From: Papio anubis
Lineage: Eukaryota > Chordata > Mammalia > Primates > Cercopithecidae
NCBI RefSeq assembly: GCF_008728515.1
Contig: NC_044984.1
Coordinates: 125,359,349-125,423,348, forward strand
DNA: 64,000 bases
Reading direction: 5' to 3'
Positions 58,559 to 64,000 of this stretch are shown here, piece by piece (the first letter of the stretch is position 1; the number at the start of each line of letters is the position of its first letter). A program made the position numbers and the translations under genes. The notes below the pieces were generated by a model. The model made no database searches, was not told where the DNA came from, and was given only the letters and a program-made list of their open reading frames with translations.

Positions 58559-59092
58559 CAGGGGTCCCCAGTCCCTGTTACCAATCCGTAACACTGGCAC
58601 CAATCCGTAGCCTGTTAGGAACTGGGCTGCACAGCAGGAGGTGAGTGGTGGGTGAGTGAGTGAAGCTCCATCTGTATTTACAGCTGCTCCCCATTGCTTG
58701 CGTTACTGCTCGAGCTCCACCTCCTGTCAGATCAGCGGCAGCATTAGATTCTCTTGGGACCACAAACCCTACTGTGAACTGCACATGCGAGGGATCTAGG
58801 CTGCACGCTGCTTATGAGAATCTAATGCCTGATGATCTGTCACTGTCTCCCACCACCCCCCGAGGGGGCTGTCTAGTTGCAGGAAAATAAGCTCAGGGCT
58901 TCCCCTGATTCTACATGATGGTGAGTTGTGTAATTATTTCATTACATATTATAATATAATAATAATAGAAATAAAGTGCACAATAAATGTAATGCACTTG
59001 AATCATCCCCAAACCATCCTCCCCAACCCGTCCATGGAAAAACTGTCTTCCATGAAACCGGTCCCTGGTGCCAAAAATGCTGGGGACCACTG
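58559..59092. mobile_element. Small hAT DNA transposon with 8-base target duplication
   Basis: Ends are inverted repeats: CAGGGGTCCCCAG on the left, and the right end's complement is CAGTGGTCCCCAG. The flanks are 'cattagaa' (58551-58558) and 'cactagaa' (59093-59100), an 8-base target duplication with one change, as expected for hAT. At 534 bases it cannot encode a transposase, so it is a non-autonomous copy. The inner part holds 'cagatcagcggcagcattaga', familiar from this mammalian family, and an AT-rich stretch at 58930-58980. Confidence 0.88.
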
Positions 59093-59100
59093 CACTAGAA

Positions 59101-60419
59101 GGTATATACATTCTTTCAGGTTCCCAGGATCTTCTAAGCCAGCTGCTTGTTTTCAGAACAAAACAGACACAAGATGAGACCTTTTCTAAACATAGAGTTT
59201 GTTTGGATTTTTCAATGAATTGTCTTCTTTGGGGGAGGAAAGCAGGCCATTTTACCGGAAAATTAAAGTTAATTAAAAAAATACCTCATCAAACATTTGA
59301 TTTCTTGTAAACATTAAAATCAGCCTTTCGTCCGTAGCTGAACTTTAAAAAAATCGTTAGAAGCTGTTTGTGAAACATATACGCACGAGAATCATGGTTA
59401 AATTATTTTCTTATTTGATAACCTCCAGAGCCTACATGGCTCAACGTGAAGCTCAAAGCAACAGGGGTAATAGCAACTGAGGCATTTATTAGATCAGCAT
59501 AGTAGCCAGTTCTGATCCTGTCGATCTTACCCTGTGATCCTTTTCAACACAGAAACTGTCTGCTCTTTCAACTGTAAGGTGTTTGGCTTCCAAAATTAAT
59601 GTTGCCAGTCAAGGGGTTTATACAGCCTGGCTCAATTATGCAACCACTAGTGATCCATTTAACCTTGCAATACATAGGTCTCCATCAGCAAAAATGAGAT
59701 AAAATTTAAAAATGAGTTTAAAAACAGTAAGGAAAAACACCGAGGTCCCTTGAATTGGTTATCCATGTGACAATGTAGCTGGAAAGCCTGAGCTGGGGTT
59801 GGGGTCAGGTCCACAGACCCTGTTAGCTCTCCCGTGTGTCTTCAGCTGGGCTGACGGCTGCCAGGGGCTCAGACATTCTCCCCAGCCCATGTGGCAGCAA
59901 AGATCTGTGAGTGACTGTGATCTCAGTTAACAATAAATGCCTACTCCTGATTTTTGTAGTCTTCACTTATCTATTCTGTAAACCGTTTACCCCACACCCT
60001 CACCATCAGATCCCCTGGCCATGGGAACGGGACACAACAGGATGATTGGACGGGGCAGTGCCCCTCGGGATTTGTGGCCAGCTGGGCTTGTCACCTGCAG
60101 GTTCTCCTGGGACTGTGCAAAATGTTACTTGGGGTTTTCCTCCTAGTGCCTGAAAATGGGTTCTGCTAAAATCCCAAATCTACCTGTCCAGGTTCAGGGG
60201 ATTTCAATTAAAACTCAAAAGGAGAAGGAGTTCAGCTGTAGTTCCATGTTCACACTTGCACTGAAATGTTCCACTTGGAACGCTCAGCATGAGGACGGGA
60301 GTGGGGAGGACTCGAAAAGCAGGTAGGCACAGCCAAACTCCAGGACAGGAGGCTGTCGCCACGCCACGCTTGGTAACCCATCTGTTGGCAAATACCACAA
60401 CTATCACATCATCATACGA
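59101..60419 (+). other. ADGRD1: ADGRD1 intron 4, repeat-poor part
   Basis: About 1.3 kb with no recognised repeat, exon or RNA gene. Confidence 0.45.
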
Positions 60420-60735
60420 TATGATATGCAATATGAAATCTATATGCAAGTATGAAATCTATCTTTGTACATAATACCTGCATATTATGTATGAATATAT
60501 TAATATTATTTAAATTTTTACCTGACACATACACATAACTTATTTACAATTTAATTACTAATAATTAAATATTACTGATACTATGAATATTCATATTATA
60601 GAATAATATATGTTATAAATATATAATTAGAAAGATCAATAATACCGCATACTTACACATAAGTTATTTGTAGGTCTGACACACATCTTCAGACTTTTAA
60701 TCTCAGAAGGTTATTAACATATAATGTTGTCATTT
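60420..60735. repeat. AT-rich low-complexity tract upstream of exon 5
   Basis: About 300 bases, overwhelmingly A and T with many 'atatta', 'aatatt' and 'tatgaatat' palindromes, ending at the pyrimidine tract of the exon 5 acceptor. Confidence 0.85.
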
Positions 60736-60746
60736 TTCTTCCTTAG

Positions 60747-60869
60747 ATATTGTGGAAGGGAAGGTCAACAAAGGCATTTACCTGAAAGAGGAAAAGGGAG
60801 TCACGCTTCTCTATTACGGCAGGTACAACAGCTCCTGCATTAGCAAGCCAGAGCAGTGTGGCCCTGAAG
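60747..60869 (+). CDS. ADGRD1: ADGRD1 coding exon 5: start of pentraxin-like domain
   Basis: This 123-base exon encodes (D)IVEGKVNKGIYL... through RYNSSCISKPEQCGPE plus the first base of the next codon. The acceptor is TTTTTCTTCCTTAG|A and the donor GAAG|GTGAGT, both strong. It joins in frame to exon 3 (short form) or exon 4 (long form). 'GKVNKGIYL' looks like the second strand of the pentraxin/laminin-G-like domain. It has one sequon (NSS) and two cysteines likely to form extracellular disulfides. The peptide agrees with human ADGRD1 from memory. The next exon lies outside the window. Confidence 0.93.
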
Positions 60870-62916
60870 GTGAGTAGCTGATCCCTGCGGCATCTTTGTC
60901 ATGCATTTCATTATCAGGGAGCACCTGCTCCTCTGGCAACTGGCAGATGTGAACCTGAGGTTCTCATCAATTGCAGAATGCGTGAGAATGTCAACGACGG
61001 ATTGGAGGGCAGGGGAGGGAGGAATACAGGCAAGGAGGTGACGAAGCAGAGACTTGTCCTGGTGGCTGGAAGTTATAACATCCTCTTACAGAGATGTGAG
61101 ATCAAAATACTTAATCTTGTAAAAGAGGGGGAAAAAAAAACCTTCCTAAAAAACGGATACAGCAATGTCACAGTGGGGATTGGACAGGGTCGCGGCGTTT
61201 CTGGGAAGGAAATTGATGGCATGGCACCTGCGGTGTGATTTCTGGCTCTGGGATGTGGACAGCGAGCGGGCAGGGCATACCTTCGAACACTCGTGCCTGG
61301 TTTTGGTTCTTTTACATTCATCAAGAGGGGCTGGGCCGTGGCTCGACCTGTCCTGGCAGGCGGTCACAGGCCTGTGGCTAACGTCGTGCCGTGGACAGAG
61401 CAGAGATGCAAAAGAAACACCGGGAATCGACTTGCTTTCATTTGCTTTTACTGTGTGAAGTGTAACCTGCTCTCTCGTATCTAGGCTTCAGGCAATGCAC
61501 GTCTGGACCACATTGCAAATTTTCTGGGAAATTGTTCTCTGCCATCCAAACCAGCTTGGAGCCTTCAAGTTCCTTTCTCCTAGGCAAAAAGAAAATAATG
61601 ATTTCTAGGGAGGAACAAAGCTGACTGCAGGCCTTGTACGAAGCTCTGAGGCATTTAGGACATCAGATGGCCTTCTGTGATGAGTTCATTGTACATGATT
61701 GTAGGACAATACGGACTATGTTCCAGTAAAAATAAACAACAGCTTAGCAAGGCAAAAACATGTGGGAGGACACATCTTGGGCTTTGTGGAAACCAGAATT
61801 TTGAGCAATGGTTATGAGGCCCAAAACCACGGTCAGGTTTACAAACTCATAGTTTGAGCTGTTCCTGAGTTCAAACAGCTCCATAAACATCCCAGGCTTA
61901 TTTGTTTTTACAAAGTGAAAAACAACCATGGGCTCGCCGTGGGCTCAGTGGCGGGGCGAGGAGGACAGGAGAGTCATATGTGCTCCTTCCTTTCGTTGGA
62001 TTCGGGAAGCGCGGGCATCTCTGCGGTGGCTTTTTCTGGGTTTCTAGGGAACAGCTTCTCTTGGGAGTAGAGGCATCCCGAAAGCTCCAGCAGCCACACT
62101 GGAATCAATCTCATTTGAGGACAAGGATGGTGCAGGCGCCAGGGGTCCCAAGGCCTGGGACTATCACAGATCACAAACCCGAGACAGGAGACTGTGATGG
62201 GACCAGCGGGAAATCAAAGCTACTGGACAAGTTTTGTCTGCACGCTGAGGTCACACGTGAGAGCCCTCTGAGCTGATTCTGGCCTGTGGCTGTGTTCGGT
62301 TGGACGGGCATCGGGTTAAAATTTTAAAATTAGCTGTCAACATTGAAAAATAGGAAATTTTCACAGATTTCCAGTTTTTCTGGAGAAATCTCCCCTGACT
62401 TCTCTGGCTGGCTGGAGCTAAGTCGTGGTGGCCCCGGGCTTCTGTCTCCAGTTCCCCTTGGCCCCCACCAGACTTCTCGACTCTTCCAATAATCTTCAGG
62501 TTGAACAGAGCCTGTCCGCAGTGTGAGCTCTGGGGCCAAAAGGCGTGGGTTCCACTCTTGGTTCCGACCTGTTCGTGGGGGTCTTGGGCAACCGCTGCTT
62601 CCCTCTGAAAAGCCTGATCTGTAAAGTGAGTGAATGAAAGGACCTTCCCATGGACTTGCTGTGAAGACTGGAGTAACTATTACAGCGTATTCCGGGCACA
62701 CGGTTGGTCCAGTGTCGAGGGGTCGTTTGGATTTATCATTCGTGTGTTAATGATTCCAAACGTCCCCTTCTGCACAGAGTATCTTTTCTGAGAACCCCAC
62801 TTTGCCTGCTTGGAGGGTGACTTCTGACAGAGGGGCGTTGTGGTTGAGCTGATCATAATAGATGCATACCCTCGTTTTGAGCCCCGACTCTGCAGCACCA
62901 CTCCTTGTTCTATCTT
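60870..62916 (+). other. ADGRD1: ADGRD1 intron 5, repeat-poor part
   Basis: About 2 kb after the exon 5 donor with no recognised repeat. Open frames (97 codons + at 61165-61458, 124 codons + at 61902-62276, 123 codons - at 62330-62701) have no recognisable domain. The next ADGRD1 exon is not here. Confidence 0.5.
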
Positions 62917-63214
62917 TCTTTTTTTTTTTTTTTGAGACGGAGTCTCGCTCTGCCGCCCAGGCTGGAGTGCAGTGGCTGGATCTCAGCTCACTGCAAGCTC
63001 CGCCTCCCGGGTTCACGCCATTCTTCTGCCTCAGCCTCCCGAGTAGCTGGGACTACAGGCGTCCGCCACCTCGCCCAGCTAGTTTTTTGTATTTTTAGTA
63101 GAGACGGGGTTTCACCGTGTCAGCCAGGATGGTCTCGATCTCCTGACCTCGTGATCCGCCCGTCTCGGCCTCCCAAAGTGCTGGGATTACAGGCTTGAGC
63201 CACTGCGCCCGGCC
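62917..63214 (-). mobile_element. AluY of Old World monkey (YR) type, with target duplication
   Basis: Little-diverged reverse Alu with 'gtggctggatctcagctcac', 'cacctcgcccagctagtttt', 'gcccgtctcggcc' and 'aggcttgagccac', the complement of the YR-type changes. 'ctccttgttcta' flanks both sides. Confidence 0.94.
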
Positions 63215-63412
63215 TGCTCCTTGTTCTAATCCCAAACATGTATTCATGCCCCCAACATGAGACACACAAGAACCTGGGGGGAAGAAAGAGCCATGAACTC
63301 GGGCTTCATGTCCCACTGTTGACAATTTCTTGTGTGTCGTGGTTAAGCGGAACTTTTAAGATCTTTTTCACGTGGCCACTTTCTTTAGCGCATGGCCAGA
63401 TATAAAACAAAG

Positions 63413-63552
63413 CCTGGGGTGCGGTGCCTCACACCTGTGATCCCAGTGCCTTGGGAGTCAGAGGCAGGATGACTGCATGAGCCCAGGAGTTCGAGACCAG
63501 CCTGGGCAACACAGTGAGGTCTTGTCTCTCATTTAAAGAAAAAGAAAAGGAA
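63413..63552 (+). mobile_element. Alu left monomer (FLAM-like)
   Basis: Single divergent Alu arm with a (GAAAA)n-like tail. Confidence 0.85.
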
Positions 63553-64000
63553 GGAAACAAAGTCAGGAAACCTTCAATCAATGCTAGCTGGGTGAGAGGC
63601 TGCTCTTGTGAGGCCTGATGCAGATCAGGTGGGGCATTTCTCATCGTGCCCCCCCTGGGTCTTGAGTTCAGCTTCATAAGGTGACCGGGCCATGAGCCTG
63701 CACCAGGGCCGTGGCATGCCTTTCCAGCTCTCCTCTGCCATATCCTTGGCTCAGGTGGATTCTCCTGGGGCCCTGATGAGCTTGTACTTCTGTGTGCGGG
63801 AGAAAAAGCCATGAACGGGGAACACCTGCCCAGCATTTTCCAAATTAAAGTCCCTGTAGCAGGAGGCAGAGGAGGCCTTCTCAGGGGGCACTTGGAGCAA
63901 CTAAAACAAAAATTAATGGTTTTGTTTTTATTTTAATATAATGGGTGCATCAGAAACGAATTTTCATATATATTACTTAAGAGGAAATTTCAGTAAGCAC
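63553..64000 (+). other. ADGRD1: ADGRD1 intron 5, end of window
   Basis: No exon, gene or clear repeat seen. AT-rich over the last 100 bases. Confidence 0.4.

Larger units (their letters stand above)
42895..64000 (+). other. ADGRD1: ADGRD1 (GPR133) gene, 5' part
   Basis: This is the 5' part of the gene for adhesion G-protein-coupled receptor D1, a Gs-coupled plasma-membrane receptor with a long extracellular region (pentraxin/laminin-G-like domain, then a self-cleaving GAIN domain) and seven transmembrane helices. Five coding segments read in one frame when joined: 43480-43545, 43638-43674, 55683-55766, 58262-58357 and 60747-60869. Their translation matches my memory of the human N-terminus almost throughout. 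Intron phases are 0, 1, 1, 1, 1, so exons 3, 4 and 5 can each be skipped without shifting the frame. The transcript start near 42895 is inferred from the TATA box. I find no exon for the following peptide up to base 64000, so the gene continues beyond the window. Confidence 0.93.

Noticed and set aside
60870..64000. Search for the next ADGRD1 exon (expected to continue with Val-Thr-Phe-Ser)
   Set aside because: No acceptor followed by matching codons is present, so the exon must lie beyond the window.

Overview
This is nuclear DNA of an Old World monkey (Cercopithecidae). It is dense in primate Alu elements and old mammalian L1, L2, MIR and LTR fragments. The two youngest-looking Alus (25754-26056 + and 62917-63214 -) carry the AluYR-type changes I associate with monkeys of that group, such as 'gagatccggccac' and 'ggctcaagcctg' or their complements. 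I see no bacterial, viral or organellar genes.

The one gene I can support is the 5' end of ADGRD1 (GPR133), an adhesion G-protein-coupled receptor, on the + strand. A TATA box at 42865-42872 lies about 600 bases upstream of the start codon at 43480. Five coding segments follow, each with GT/AG splice sites and compatible phases: 43480-43545 (signal peptide), 43638-43674, 55683-55766, 58262-58357 (a 32-codon in-frame cassette I recall as present only in the long isoform) and 60747-60869 (start of the pentraxin/laminin-G-like region). The rest of the gene (most of the pentraxin-like domain, the GAIN domain and the seven-helix domain) lies beyond base 64000.

Layout: 1-4400 is an old + strand L1 broken by Alus. 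4400-24000 is intergenic DNA with MSTA and MLT1 LTRs, MIR and L2 fragments and many Alus. 24270-28990 is a decayed - strand L1 containing an ERVL LTR, a young 5'-truncated L1, five Alus and microsatellites. 29100-30400 holds old LTR fragments. 31540-35030 is a second cluster of - strand L1s. 36387-42300 holds Alus, an ERV1-like LTR, an L2 and a MIR. 42865-64000 is ADGRD1. Its large intron between 43675 and 55682 holds a (TTCC)n tract, an approximately 830-base CA/CATG array, several Alus and another - strand L1. The later introns hold a 52-base minisatellite touching exon 3, a complete small hAT transposon with its 8-base target duplication, an AT-rich tract just before exon 5, and the second AluYR copy.

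No undescribed system stands out. The most useful observations are the ADGRD1 gene model with its glycosylation-rich cassette exon, the changes concentrated in the signal peptide, the minisatellite at the exon 3 donor, the large CA/CATG array, and a target site used twice by an L1 and then an Alu. Repeat family names come from recognition by eye and were not computed.
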